A stretch of DNA of 64,000 nt from Gemmata massiliana. Lineage in GTDB: Bacteria > Planctomycetota > Planctomycetia > Gemmatales > Gemmataceae. This document shows, in pieces, positions 16,039 to 24,510 of this stretch. The stretch spans positions 1 to 64,000 of the forward strand of contig HG799469.1 of the NCBI GenBank assembly GCA_000531095.1. Direction: 5' to 3'. The notes under the pieces were generated by a model that did not search any database, was not told the origin of the DNA, and saw only the letters and a list, made by a program, of their open reading frames with translations. The translations under genes and the position numbers were made by a program. Within the stretch, counting starts at the first letter, position 1; every line of letters starts with the position of its first letter.

Positions 16039-16830
16039 TTATAGCCCGAGTACGTCGTTCATCGTGTAGCGCCCGGCCGGGCGGTTCGCCATGTACTTCG
16101 CGGCCAACAGTGCGCCGCGGGCGTAACTGTCGCGGTTGTGGCCCTTGTGGACCAGTTCCAGCGTTTCGCCGATCGTGGTGAAGATGATCGTGTGCTCGCC
16201 CACGTTGTCGCCCCCGCGCACCGCGTGGACCCCGATCTCTTCGGACTTGCGCTCGCCGATGATGCCCTCGCGCCCGTGAACGAACGCGCCGCCTTGCACG
16301 TCCTTGATGATCTCCGCGAACCGCATCGCGGTGCCGCTGGGCGAGTCCTTCTTGAACCGGTGGTGCCGCTCGACGATCTCCGGGTCGAAGCCCTTGCCCT
16401 TGAGGGACTCCGCGGTGAGCTTCACGAGCTTGAACAGCAGGTTGACGACGAGGCTCATGTTCGGTGCGAACAGCACGCCCGTCATGTGGGCCGCGGCCTC
16501 GATTTCGGCCTTCTGCGCGTCGGTGTGGCCGGTGGTAGCGACGACAACGGGGATCTGCCGGTCCACGCACACGGGCAGGACCGCCATCGTGCCGACGGGC
16601 GCGGAGAAGTCGATGAGCGAATCCACCCGCAGCCCGAGCGGGATGTCGTAGCGGATCGGCACGCCGATCGCGCCGACGCCCGCCACTTCGCCCGCGTCTT
16701 TGCCCTGGAGCGGGTTCGTCGCCGAATCGATGGCCGCGACGATTTCCAGTTCCGGATCTTCTTTCGCCAGCGCCACGAGTCGCTGACCCATCCGCCCGCA
16801 CGCCCCGTTGATCGCAATATGAATCTTCAT
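16039..16830 (-). CDS. dapB: 4-hydroxy-tetrahydrodipicolinate reductase
   Basis: Reduces hydroxytetrahydrodipicolinate with NAD(P)H in the lysine/diaminopimelate branch of the aspartate pathway, which supplies peptidoglycan and lysine. 263 residues, the normal size. The Rossmann motif is IAINGACGRMGQRL, the mid-domain is LIDFSAPVGTMAVL and VVVATTGHTD, and the catalytic loop is EIVERHHRFKKDSPSGTA, with the His-His pair and the Lys used for proton transfer. C-terminal nucleotide-domain text RDSYARGALLAAKYM is also present. Start ATG 16,830, nine residues inside the longer frame. Lies about 100 bp behind a pseudopilin gene and 830 bp behind thrC on the same strand, another aspartate-family gene. 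Confidence 0.95.
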   Translation of the reverse strand: MKIHIAINGACGRMGQRLVALAKEDPELEIVAAIDSATNPLQGKDAGEVAGVGAIGVPIRYDIPLGLRVDSLIDFSAPVGTMAVLPVCVDRQIPVVVATTGHTDAQKAEIEAAAHMTGVLFAPNMSLVVNLLFKLVKLTAESLKGKGFDPEIVERHHRFKKDSPSGTAMRFAEIIKDVQGGAFVHGREGIIGERKSEEIGVHAVRGGDNVGEHTIIFTTIGETLELVHKGHNRDSYARGALLAAKYMANRPAGRYTMNDVLGL

Positions 16831-16931
16831 GTGTGCCTCGCATCGAGCGGGCGGCATTTAGTTCGGAATGCCGCGTGCTCGTGGGGTCGTTGTACACCGC
16901 GCGGTGGGCACCGGCCGTTCGAGTGGCGCGG

Positions 16932-17612
16932 TTACTGACCGTAAGGCACGCTGCCGTCGTAGAAGAGTTGGTTCGCTTTATCCATGTGGCGCTTCGGGGC
17001 GTGGCGCGCGGCTTGAGTTGCTGTATCCGTGGGCCACATCGTGAAGTGATCGGCCGCGCTGCGACAGGACGGCAGGTCGTCGTGCTCGAACACGAGTAAT
17101 CCGCCTCCAACTTCGGTCAGCTTCTTCCCGCCCACGTCTGGGTTGATCGCGTAGCAGATCTGAAACGATCCACCGTTTGTCGGGCTGCCGAAGTTCCGGT
17201 CGGATGCGTCCGGGCAGCGGAACACGCGGAGCGAGTTCTCAACGAACGGCGTAACAGAACCAGTGGGTGTGTACCCGGGAAGGGCGGTCGTTACGGTCGC
17301 GCCCGTGCGGTTGTCGTAGGGGCACCACCACGTTTCGGTCGCCCCGGTGTAAGTGTTGGCCGGGTTGCACGTGAGGCACCGTTGGTCTTTACCGTCCTTC
17401 CACGGCGCCGGACACAGGCGCCCGAACGGGAGCGTTTTGTGGGCGTCGTGGTACATGTGAAGTCCGAGCCCGATTTGCCGGAGGTTGTTCCGGCACACGG
17501 TGTTGTTCGCCGCCGCTCGGACGCGCTGGATGGCCGGGAGCATCAGGCCAATCAGGATCGCGATGATCGCAATGACGACCAGCAGCTCGATCAGCGAAGC
17601 CCCGCGGCGCAT
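16932..17612 (-). CDS. DUF1559 type IV-pilin-like/pseudopilin protein
   Basis: 226 residues beginning [20 protein letters not shown], a type IV prepilin/type II pseudopilin leader with the N-methylation-type segment just after a very short basic leader. Then comes the DUF1559 pattern [20 protein letters not shown] and [19 protein letters not shown]. The C-terminal signature, normally a displayed DGS with an H-x-G loop, is present as [16 protein letters not shown]1559 proteins are strongly expanded in planctomycetes, are thought to be exported and assembled or anchored at the membrane, and have no proven function. Sits between thrC (50-bp gap) and dapB on the same strand. It lacks the longer middle found in the other two copies in this window. 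Confidence 0.9.
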   Translation of the reverse strand: MRRGASLIELLVVIAIIAILIGLMLPAIQRVRAAANNTVCRNNLRQIGLGLHMYHDAHKTLPFGRLCPAPWKDGKDQRCLTCNPANTYTGATETWWCPYDNRTGATVTTALPGYTPTGSVTPFVENSLRVFRCPDASDRNFGSPTNGGSFQICYAINPDVGGKKLTEVGGGLLVFEHDDLPSCRSAADHFTMWPTDTATQAARHAPKRHMDKANQLFYDGSVPYGQ

Positions 17613-17662
17613 GGTACACCCGGCAATGTGGCCGACCGTGTCCCGGTCGGGGCCGGGAACAA

Positions 17663-19057
17663 TCAGGCGTGGGATTCGATGGCCCGGACGATCGCGGAGA
17701 GGTCGTTCGGCACTTGCACGGCGCGGTTCGCGAACGCGACCTGCTTCACCCCGCGCTTGCCGAGCTTCGCGTCGAAGGTGGCTTTGTCCGCCGAGTGGTA
17801 CGCGACCGTTTCGTCCGAGTCCTTCAGCACGTGTCCCGTCAACACACAGACGACGGAGTCGGATGGCGAAATCACCTTTTCTTGAACAAGTTGCCGCAAC
17901 CCCGCGACGCTCGCGGCGCTGGCCGGTTCGCACCCGAGTCCGCCGGCGCCGATCTTGGCCTTCGCGTCCAGGATGTCCGTGTCGGGCACCGCGCGCACCA
18001 CGCCGTTGCACCGGTCCATCGCGCGCAGGGCTTTTGGCAGGTTCACCGGGCGGTTGATCTCGATCGCGCTCGCGAGCGTGTCGGCCTTGCGGTTGTTCGC
18101 GTCGAGCGCGGCGTAGTAGCTGTCGATCTTCGACTGGTCGAACTGCCCGCCGTTCCACCGCAGCCCGTTCTTCTCGTAGAGCTGGTAGAACGTGTCCGCC
18201 CCGCCCGCGTTGATGACGGCCAGGCGCGGCACGCGGGAGATCAGCCCGAGGTCCACGAGTTCGCCGAACGCCTTCGCGAAGCTCGACACGTTACCGAGGT
18301 TCCCGCCCGGCACCACGATCCAGTCTGGTACTTCCCAGTTCAGCGCTTCCAGTACGCGGAACATGATGGTTTTCTGCCCCTCCAGGCGGAAGGGGTTCAC
18401 GCTGTTCACGAGGTAGATGCCGAGTTGCCGACTCACCTCCTGCACGCGACGCAGCGCGTCGTCGAAGTCGCCCTCGATCTGTACCGTGAGCGCGCCGTGT
18501 TCGAGCGCCTGCGACAGCTTCCCGTAGCTGATCTTCCCGCTACCGATGAAGATGACGCCGCGCATCATTTGCGTGGCCGCGCAGTAGATGGCGAGGCTCG
18601 CACTGGTGTTCCCGGTGCTGGCGCACGCGGCCCGGGTCGCGCCCGTCACGCGCGCGTGCGTGAACGCGGCACTCATGCCGTTGTCTTTGAAGCTGCCGCT
18701 CGGGTTCATCCCCTCGTACTGGAGGAACAGCCGGCCCGCGTTCAGCCCGGTGTATGCGGCCACTGCGTCCGCACGCTGGCAGAGCGTCTGGCCCTCACCG
18801 ATACTGACGATAGCGTCGTCCGGCGCGAAGGGGAGCAGCTCACGGAACCGCCACACGCCGGAGAAGTCCAGCGGGTTCGTGCGGTTGGCCCACTTGCCCT
18901 CGAAATGTTTGAGCGACTTGGGAACCGGGAGCTTGTTCCAGTCGTAAGCGACGTCGAACAGCCCGCCGCACCGGGGGCACCGGAACGCGGTGTCCGCGCG
19001 GTCCGCGGTGCCACCGCACGTCGGGTTGATGCAGCGCTGGAATACGAGGTCGGCCAT
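17663..19057 (-). CDS. thrC: Threonine synthase
   Basis: PLP enzyme converting O-phosphohomoserine to threonine. 464 residues with an N-terminal zinc-ribbon-like part ([11 protein letters not shown] ... [15 protein letters not shown]), then the fold-type II core. The PLP lysine is K124 in [12 protein letters not shown], the phosphate-binding glycine loop is [13 protein letters not shown], and the C-terminal half has [13 protein letters not shown] earlier and [14 protein letters not shown] later. In SIGEGQTLC the usual GEGxTPL motif is altered. Start ATG 19,057 is taken because MADLVFQRC begins the zinc ribbon. First gene of a same-strand run thrC, pseudopilin, dapB. Confidence 0.95.
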   Translation of the reverse strand: MADLVFQRCINPTCGGTADRADTAFRCPRCGGLFDVAYDWNKLPVPKSLKHFEGKWANRTNPLDFSGVWRFRELLPFAPDDAIVSIGEGQTLCQRADAVAAYTGLNAGRLFLQYEGMNPSGSFKDNGMSAAFTHARVTGATRAACASTGNTSASLAIYCAATQMMRGVIFIGSGKISYGKLSQALEHGALTVQIEGDFDDALRRVQEVSRQLGIYLVNSVNPFRLEGQKTIMFRVLEALNWEVPDWIVVPGGNLGNVSSFAKAFGELVDLGLISRVPRLAVINAGGADTFYQLYEKNGLRWNGGQFDQSKIDSYYAALDANNRKADTLASAIEINRPVNLPKALRAMDRCNGVVRAVPDTDILDAKAKIGAGGLGCEPASAASVAGLRQLVQEKVISPSDSVVCVLTGHVLKDSDETVAYHSADKATFDAKLGKRGVKQVAFANRAVQVPNDLSAIVRAIESHA

Positions 19058-19295
19058 TCTGAGATCTCGTGGCTCAGGGCGCGTGTTTTGTTGCACACAC
19101 GGCGCCAACTCGGGGAGATAGAGACACTTCGATATAGGTTCTTATCAGCACAATGCACAGCGTAATTCTAAAGGATACCGCGCCGTGCCGATCGCGGCGC
19201 GCCTCAATTGCGGCCCGGTGACCGGATTGCATTCGGCCCGGTGCATCCGGGCGCGCGGCGTGGTATATAGAGGGTGCCCATCCCGGAGCCAGCCA

Positions 19296-19688
19296 ATGCC
19301 CGCGCACCTGCTCTCACTCGCCGACGGTCCGAGTATTCTCCTCGACAAGCCAATCTTACTGTTCGGGCGGCACGAGGAGTGTGACGTGCAGTTGAACTCG
19401 AAGAAGGTGTCGCGCCGCCACTGCGTACTCGCGCAGGTGAACGAGTACCTGGTGATCCGCGACCTCGGCAGCACCAACGGCGTGCGGATCAACGGCGAGC
19501 GCGTCGCGGAGGGGAAGTTGCGCCCGGGCGACGAAGTGCAGATCGGTAACTTCAAGTATCAGGTGTGCGGCGACCTGCTCGGTCGGTCGAAGGAACACCC
19601 GTCCGCTGCGGACTACAAGAGCGTGCCACCGGGACCGGCCGGCGCGGAGGAGATCCCGCCCGAAGAGAGCGGGCCGGCGTCGGATTAG
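19296..19688 (+). CDS. FHA-domain protein
   Basis: 130 residues made almost entirely of one forkhead-associated domain, which binds phosphothreonine peptides. Family residues visible are LLFGRHEECDVQLNSKKVSR (conserved GR and SR), followed by RHC and RDLGSTNGVRING (the NG pair near the end of the binding face), then PGDEVQIGNFKYQV. A proline/glutamate-rich tail follows. No kinase is adjacent, so partners are unknown, but planctomycetes have many Ser/Thr kinases. ATG 19,296 with GGAG about 10 bp upstream; a TATATAG word near 19,264 could be part of a promoter. Divergent from thrC, convergent with the gene ending at 19,985. Confidence 0.9.
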   Translation: MPAHLLSLADGPSILLDKPILLFGRHEECDVQLNSKKVSRRHCVLAQVNEYLVIRDLGSTNGVRINGERVAEGKLRPGDEVQIGNFKYQVCGDLLGRSKEHPSAADYKSVPPGPAGAEEIPPEESGPASD

Positions 19689-19692
19689 CAGT

Positions 19693-19977
19693 TCGTGAAG
19701 AGAAGGGGTGGCTCGGGAAGAGAAGGGGTGAGAGTGTGAGCGGGTGAAGGGGTGAAAAGGCCCGAGCCAAGAGGTTTGGGACGCGCCTGTTTGTTCCCAG
19801 GGTGCGCGTCTGCGCCGCGACCCTGGGAACAAACCGCGATATCCTGGGATCAATCCGCGATCGCACGCCAGAACAAACGGGCGCTCCGAAAACCCGCGAC
19901 CGCTCAGGGCATTTTCACCCCTTCACCCGCTCACACTCTCACCCCTTCTCTTCCCGAGCCACCCCTTCTCTTCACGA
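19693..19977. repeat. 66-bp perfect inverted repeat with an inner family C palindrome
   Basis: Arms 19,693-19,758 and 19,912-19,977 are exact reverse complements. The right arm reads TTTTCACCCCTTCACCCGCT, then CACACTCTCACCCCTTCTC, and ends TTCACGA; the left arm contains AGAGAAGGGGTG twice. Between the arms, at 19,789-19,834, lies a copy of the CCCAGGGTGCGCGTC...ACCCTGGG module with its own GTTTGTTCCCAGGGT/ACCCTGGGAACAAAC stem. The structure exactly fills the 296-bp gap between convergent genes ending at 19,688 and 19,985. It has no coding potential. It resembles a nested palindromic (MITE-like) insertion or a giant transcription-end hairpin. Confidence 0.9.
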
Positions 19978-19984
19978 TCGCGAG

Positions 19985-21253
19985 TCACTCCCGGAACAGC
20001 ACGTCCACGCCCGCGGCGTCGGCGGGAACGGTTTCCTGCGCGGCCGGCTTGTCGCCCTGCTTCCAGGTGAACGTTTGCGGCAGTTGTGCGTGCAGGAACG
20101 TCTTCGCGGGGAGCGTGACCGTCTTGCCTTCAATGGTCAGCGACAGGTCGCGGCTGGTGTGGTTGTAGAACCCGACCTTACGCAGCCCGTTCGTGGCCGC
20201 GGTGCCGGTCGCCGGGAACACGCTCACCTTCGGCGCCCGCGCGCCCGTGAGCGGGCTGGACTTCGATTCCGACGGCTTGCCGTCCGGCATGATCGGCGAT
20301 TCGGGCGGAACCGTGAGCGGCGGCAGCCCTTCCGGGGTCTTCGGCAGGGGCAATCCGGACGGCGGAATCAGGGCGTCCGGCGCCGGCGCGGGGACCGGTA
20401 CCGCGGTCGCGCCGCTAGGGAGTTCCAGGGCGGGCAGCTTTTGCTCCTTGTCCGGCTTCGGCAGCGTGGGGGCCAGCGGATCATTCACCTTCGGCAGATC
20501 GAGCGCCGGCGGCTTCGGTGCCTTGTCCTCCTTCGGTAAATCGAGCGACGGCACCTTGATCCCCGGCTCGTCTTTCGGGAGGTCGAGCGAGGGCAGCTTC
20601 GGGGTCTTGTCGTCCTTCGGCAAATCGAGCGGTGGGAGCTTGATTTCCTCGTCTTTCGGGAGGTCGAGCGACGGCGGTTTCACGCCCGCTCCGCCCGGTT
20701 TCGGGTCCAGGGACGGGAAATCGAGCGACGGCTTCTTGGGTTCGGGCGTGGGCGTTTTGCGCGGGTTCGTGTCCGTACCGCGTGGCACGTCGATCGAACC
20801 GGTCGTCGTCGGTGGTTTCGGGGCCGCTTCTGGTGTGGCCGGTTTCGGCGTCATCGGCGTCATCGGCGTAAGCGGTTCGGGTGAACCGGTTCGCGGAGCT
20901 TCCGTGCCCCCGATCGGGCGCACACTCGGATCGCCGTTCGGCCCCGAGTGGCCCGTCGCGGGCGGACTCGGTGGAGTGGTCGGGCGCGGGTTCGGATTAT
21001 TGGCCGCGCTATCGGGGCGCTTGTTGGGTGCGGACTCGACACGGGGGGGACGTGGCGGCGCGGCGGCCGGCGCGCAGGGATACACGTAAACGGGCTGGTA
21101 ATACATCGGCGGGTTGTAGTAAATCGGGGCGGGCGCCGGGTAGTAGTAGGCCGATTCGTAAACCGGCGATCCCCAACGCGGCCAGCACGCCGAAGCCCAA
21201 TCCGGGACCAGCACCAGCGCGAACAGCGCGCACAGGCAGAGTTGACGCTTCAC
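19985..21253 (-). CDS. Secreted Pro/Lys-rich protein with SLDLPK tandem repeats
   Basis: 422 residues. Signal peptide MKRQLCLCALFALVLVPDW with cleavage near ASAC, then a Tyr/Pro-rich stretch (YYYPAPAPIYYNPPMYYQPV). A long disordered Pro/Thr-rich linker precedes about six imperfect repeats of 14-18 residues around the core (S/P/A)LDLPKD or KE (PPSLDLPKDEEIKLPPLDLP and onward). The C-terminal 80 residues form a compact beta-rich domain (VGFYNHTSRDLSLTIEGKTV; LPAKTFLHAQLPQTFTW) that may bind a surface or partner. The repeats may act as a spacer across the cell envelope. No known family could be named. Convergent with the FHA gene. Confidence 0.75.
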   Translation of the reverse strand: MKRQLCLCALFALVLVPDWASACWPRWGSPVYESAYYYPAPAPIYYNPPMYYQPVYVYPCAPAAAPPRPPRVESAPNKRPDSAANNPNPRPTTPPSPPATGHSGPNGDPSVRPIGGTEAPRTGSPEPLTPMTPMTPKPATPEAAPKPPTTTGSIDVPRGTDTNPRKTPTPEPKKPSLDFPSLDPKPGGAGVKPPSLDLPKDEEIKLPPLDLPKDDKTPKLPSLDLPKDEPGIKVPSLDLPKEDKAPKPPALDLPKVNDPLAPTLPKPDKEQKLPALELPSGATAVPVPAPAPDALIPPSGLPLPKTPEGLPPLTVPPESPIMPDGKPSESKSSPLTGARAPKVSVFPATGTAATNGLRKVGFYNHTSRDLSLTIEGKTVTLPAKTFLHAQLPQTFTWKQGDKPAAQETVPADAAGVDVLFRE

Positions 21254-21408
21254 GGTGGATTCCTTTCCGTTGTCGATCCTCTGGGCGCTTCCACGCCCGT
21301 CTCCCCACCACCAAAATCGGGCGGCACAATTTTGGGGGCACTGCGAGGGAACACAAGTTGTAACTTTTTCACTGGGAGCGATTCAACCCGACTTCTGAGG
21401 GACGCGAA

Positions 21409-22836
21409 ATGCGGCAGTTCGGTACGTCGGTCGCGGTAATTCTCCTCCTGGCAAGCACATCCGCGGCCGAGCCGCCGAAAGCGGCCGAGGCGCTCGCACA
21501 GCGGTACGAACTCGGCCAGCGCCTTAAACGGTTCGAGCAGGAGTGGGAGAAACAGGACAACCCGACAGCGCGCAAACGTGCCCTCGCGCACATTCGGAAG
21601 CTCACCGAGCAGTTCCTGACGTTTCAGTTCGGTGAGGTCGCGCGGGCGCTCGATCTGGCCGGGTTCGCGCTCACCTCGGACGAAGAACCGAGCGTCACGC
21701 GACAATGGGCCTGGAGCCTCTACGCGGTGCCCGAACTGCGTGTCGTGGACGGCAAGGCTCAGGAGCTGACTGTCACGATTAAACAGTTCTACGTGCCGAA
21801 GGGCGATGTCCCGAAAAGTCCCGAGGTGCAGTTCTGGTTCACCGATAAGCAGATTACCACACTCCGACCCGACACGTTCCCGCACACGCTCAAGGTGCCG
21901 CTCCCGCCGCTCGGTGAGTTTGCGGGGCTGGACCGCAGGTTGTACTTCATGGTGGAAAGCGGGCGCGAGATTCGTCGTACCGCGATCGGTATTTCGCAGG
22001 TCGCGGACCTCGACGCGCGCCTGGCCGCGCTCAAGAAGACCGTCGCGTCGTGGGAGGCGATCGACACGATCGAGAAGGCAACCGCTCGTGATCGCGCCGA
22101 ATTGTTGACCGAACTGGTCGGCGGAACCGCGCCCGAAACGGATTTGCCGGCCGCGGACCTGCTCAAGAACGCGGAAACGATGCTCGACGGCAACCCCTTC
22201 TTTACGTCGGCGAAATCGGGGCAGTTTTGGCTCTCCGTACCGACCGACGCGAAGAAATCGGTCCCGACGCGGATCTTCGTTCCGAGGGGGCTGGACCCCA
22301 AGAAGCCGGTTCCGGTTGTGGTCGCGTTGCACGGCGCCGGCGGGTCGGAGAACTTGTTTTTCGAGGGCTACGGTGCGGGGCAGATCGTGACCGAGTGCCG
22401 CAAACGCGGGTGGGTGCTTGTCGCCACGCGCAGCGGGCTGAATTTCAGTAGCGCGCCGCCCGTTCCCGCGATTCTCGATCAGCTCGCGAAGCGGTACGAA
22501 CTCGATCCGAAGCGCGTATTTGTGATCGGCCACTCGATGGGTGCGACGCAGGCGGTCGGGTTAGTGCGACAGCACCCGGACCGGTTCGCGGCCGCGGCCG
22601 TGCTCAGTGGCGGTGGCTCCGTGAAAGACGCCAAGGCGTTCGCGGACCTGCCGTTCTTCATTGGCGCCGGCGAAAAAGACTTCGCGCTCACTAGTGCCCG
22701 CGCTTTGAACAAGGCGCTCGTGGCGGGCGGCGCGAAGAACATCACCTACAAGGAGTACCCGCACGTCGAGCACATGGTGATCGTGCGCGAGGCCCTCGCG
22801 GACGTGTTTGCGGTGTTCGACAAACGGGCGAAGTGA
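21409..22836 (+). CDS. Secreted alpha/beta hydrolase, PHB-depolymerase/esterase-like
   Basis: 475 residues: a putative signal sequence (TSVAVILLLASTSAAEPP), an N-terminal region of about 230 residues without a recognisable domain, then an alpha/beta-hydrolase domain. Visible elements: oxyanion strand-turn VPVVVALHGAGGSENLFFEG, nucleophile elbow VFVIGHSMGATQAVG (GHSMG), LSGGGSVKDAKAFADLPFFI and late GAGEKDFAL for the acid, and a C-terminal His in YPHVEHMVIV. This pattern is common to PHB depolymerase-like and feruloyl esterase-like proteins; the substrate is unknown. Start supported by GAGGGA 8 bp upstream. The stop lies one base from the stop of the convergent macro-domain gene. Confidence 0.88.
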   Translation: MRQFGTSVAVILLLASTSAAEPPKAAEALAQRYELGQRLKRFEQEWEKQDNPTARKRALAHIRKLTEQFLTFQFGEVARALDLAGFALTSDEEPSVTRQWAWSLYAVPELRVVDGKAQELTVTIKQFYVPKGDVPKSPEVQFWFTDKQITTLRPDTFPHTLKVPLPPLGEFAGLDRRLYFMVESGREIRRTAIGISQVADLDARLAALKKTVASWEAIDTIEKATARDRAELLTELVGGTAPETDLPAADLLKNAETMLDGNPFFTSAKSGQFWLSVPTDAKKSVPTRIFVPRGLDPKKPVPVVVALHGAGGSENLFFEGYGAGQIVTECRKRGWVLVATRSGLNFSSAPPVPAILDQLAKRYELDPKRVFVIGHSMGATQAVGLVRQHPDRFAAAAVLSGGGSVKDAKAFADLPFFIGAGEKDFALTSARALNKALVAGGAKNITYKEYPHVEHMVIVREALADVFAVFDKRAK

Positions 22837-22837
22837 A

Positions 22838-23311
22838 TCACGTCTCGAAGTCGTAAACGGTTACCCGAACGCCGCTCCCAACGAGATGCTCCAGAACGAA
22901 CGGCTCGACTTTTGACCAGTCACCGCCCGCGAGTCCGCACCCGATGCGCGGCATGTGAACGGACGCACCCAGCTCGAGCGCTTTCGCGGCGACTGTGCTC
23001 AGCCCGGTCGCGATGGCGTCGTACCGCACCGGTGGACCGGAGCTGCCCGTTTTCGTGCCGCGCTGCCCGATCAGGTTCGCGACCCAGATGTACGGTTCGA
23101 CTTGCACGAACTGAACGGCACCGAGAGCGAACCCGTCACGCGCCGCGAACCACGCCCGGTACGCGGACTCCGGTTCGCTCCAGCGCCGGGACAGGGCGAG
23201 CACGAACCCCTTTCCCCACCCGCCAACGTCGTTACAGACGTGGCAGATGAGCTTGGTCCCCTTCGCCTGCGGACAGGTCGCGTCACCTTTGAGGTAAGTG
23301 ATCCCGCTCAT
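22838..23311 (-). CDS. Macro-domain (ADP-ribose-binding) protein
   Basis: 157 residues consisting of one macro domain. The N-terminal strand and loop are ITYLKGDATCPQAKG, then LICHVCNDVGGWGKGFVLAL, with the conserved Asn-Asp and Gly-rich ligand loop (the ALC1/TARG1-like type rather than MacroD). The second ligand loop is SVHMPRIGCGLAGGDWSKVE. Such proteins remove or bind ADP-ribose from proteins or nucleic acids. In bacteria similar proteins (DarG) pair with the DarT toxin, but no DarT-like gene is adjacent, so a toxin-antitoxin role is not supported. ATG start at 23,311. Convergent with the esterase gene, with almost no gap. Confidence 0.9.
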   Translation of the reverse strand: MSGITYLKGDATCPQAKGTKLICHVCNDVGGWGKGFVLALSRRWSEPESAYRAWFAARDGFALGAVQFVQVEPYIWVANLIGQRGTKTGSSGPPVRYDAIATGLSTVAAKALELGASVHMPRIGCGLAGGDWSKVEPFVLEHLVGSGVRVTVYDFET

Positions 23312-23526
23312 GGCGTTCCCCCCTAATCGCGTGCGATCAAGAAGGACGAGACTCCGCGGGCGCGGGTTCGCGGTGGGTCGGCGCCACCCCGAACGAGGCG
23401 GCGTTGTTCCCCGGAAGCAAATCCGGGATGATGGGTGAGAGTACCCGCGGGAGCGCGTTGGTGACGTTCAACCCGTGTCACCACGCTGCCCTCATTGAGC
23501 CGATTCAGCACATCCTCGAGGTCATC

Positions 23527-24384
23527 ATGAGCGCCCTCACGGTATTTCTCCTCAATGCGTGCCTGCCCCTTGCCGCGCCCGTCCCGCACGCGGAACAACT
23601 GGCGTCGCTTCCCGAGGTCGCCAAGCGGCTCAGGGCCGGGGGACCGGGCGATACGCTGATCGAGGCGGGCGTGAAGCGGATCGCCGCTGTTCCGGCCGCG
23701 CAGTTGACGGACGAACTCGCCTTTCTGAGCGCCGTCGCCGGCCGGCGGTTGCCGGAACTGCGACTGCGGAGGGAACTCGGAGACGTGGCCGAGACCCTGG
23801 AACGGAAATACCGGGACGACCCGGACGCGCTGCTACGGGTTCTGCTCCTGAAGGCCGATCTGTACCGGGATTGTCTATCGGACCGGAAAAAGGAGAGGGA
23901 GATTCTGGAGAAAGCGGAGGCCCTCCAAGCGGACCTTCAGGCGCGGCAGGCGGTGTCCCAGCTCACCGTCTACTTCAAACTCGGAGAAAGTTCCCTGGGC
24001 GCGGTCGACCCGAAATCGGGAACCACAAATAAGGCGCGCGAGTATTACGCGAAGGTAATCGCGTTCGAGTTCCCGGCCCGCCCCACCAACCCGTACTACG
24101 GTGAGTACCAGGCCGCGTACACCAAGGCCGCGTGCCGCCTCGTGGAAATGTCAACGGACACGGAACTGAAGAACTTGCGGTTCCACCCCTTCGCCTTCGA
24201 GATGCTGGCAAAGCACTATCCGGACAAGGTCAAACTCATCAGCAACGAGAATCCCTGGGTCGCAGAGTTCAATGCCCGGGTCGAACGGTGGCTCGAACTC
24301 GAGACCAAGAACTTGCCCCGAGACAGCCCGATGCGCGTTCACTTCGCGTTGGTGCTGGAGCACCTCCGCAAGAACAAACCGTAA
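23527..24384 (+). CDS. Hypothetical secreted helical protein
   Basis: 285 residues. Starts MSALTVFLLNACLPLAAPV, a likely signal peptide with a possible lipoprotein cysteine (LLNAC) but no clean lipobox. The rest is Leu/Glu/Arg-rich and predicted helical, consistent with TPR/HEAT-like repeats (ERKYRDDPDALLRVLLLKAD; REILEKAEALQADLQARQAV; YAKVIAFEF). No named family was recognised. The ATG at 23,527 with GAGG 7 bp upstream is preferred; an open frame extends 41 codons further 5' but has no similarity and overlaps the promoter region of the divergent macro gene. Convergent with the DUF1501 gene. Confidence 0.65.
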   Translation: MSALTVFLLNACLPLAAPVPHAEQLASLPEVAKRLRAGGPGDTLIEAGVKRIAAVPAAQLTDELAFLSAVAGRRLPELRLRRELGDVAETLERKYRDDPDALLRVLLLKADLYRDCLSDRKKEREILEKAEALQADLQARQAVSQLTVYFKLGESSLGAVDPKSGTTNKAREYYAKVIAFEFPARPTNPYYGEYQAAYTKAACRLVEMSTDTELKNLRFHPFAFEMLAKHYPDKVKLISNENPWVAEFNARVERWLELETKNLPRDSPMRVHFALVLEHLRKNKP

Positions 24385-24510
24385 CCGGTCTGCGAGGTGG
24401 ACCGGGGCGCTTTATTGGGACCGCAATAGGACCGAGTGCGGGCGCGAATCGTCTGTTCTTCTGGAGCGACCGATGAGGGCCGCTACAGAAGCCACCGAAC
24501 CAATAGTGCG

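Noticed and set aside
14701-19977. Inverted repeats as CRISPR arrays or attachment sites
   Set aside because: Arms are paired inverted copies at gene ends, not direct repeats with spacers; no cas genes, integrase or tRNA lie near.
22838-24384. DarTG toxin-antitoxin pair
   Set aside because: The macro-domain protein fits DarG only loosely and neither neighbour has a DarT-like ADP-ribosyltransferase pattern.
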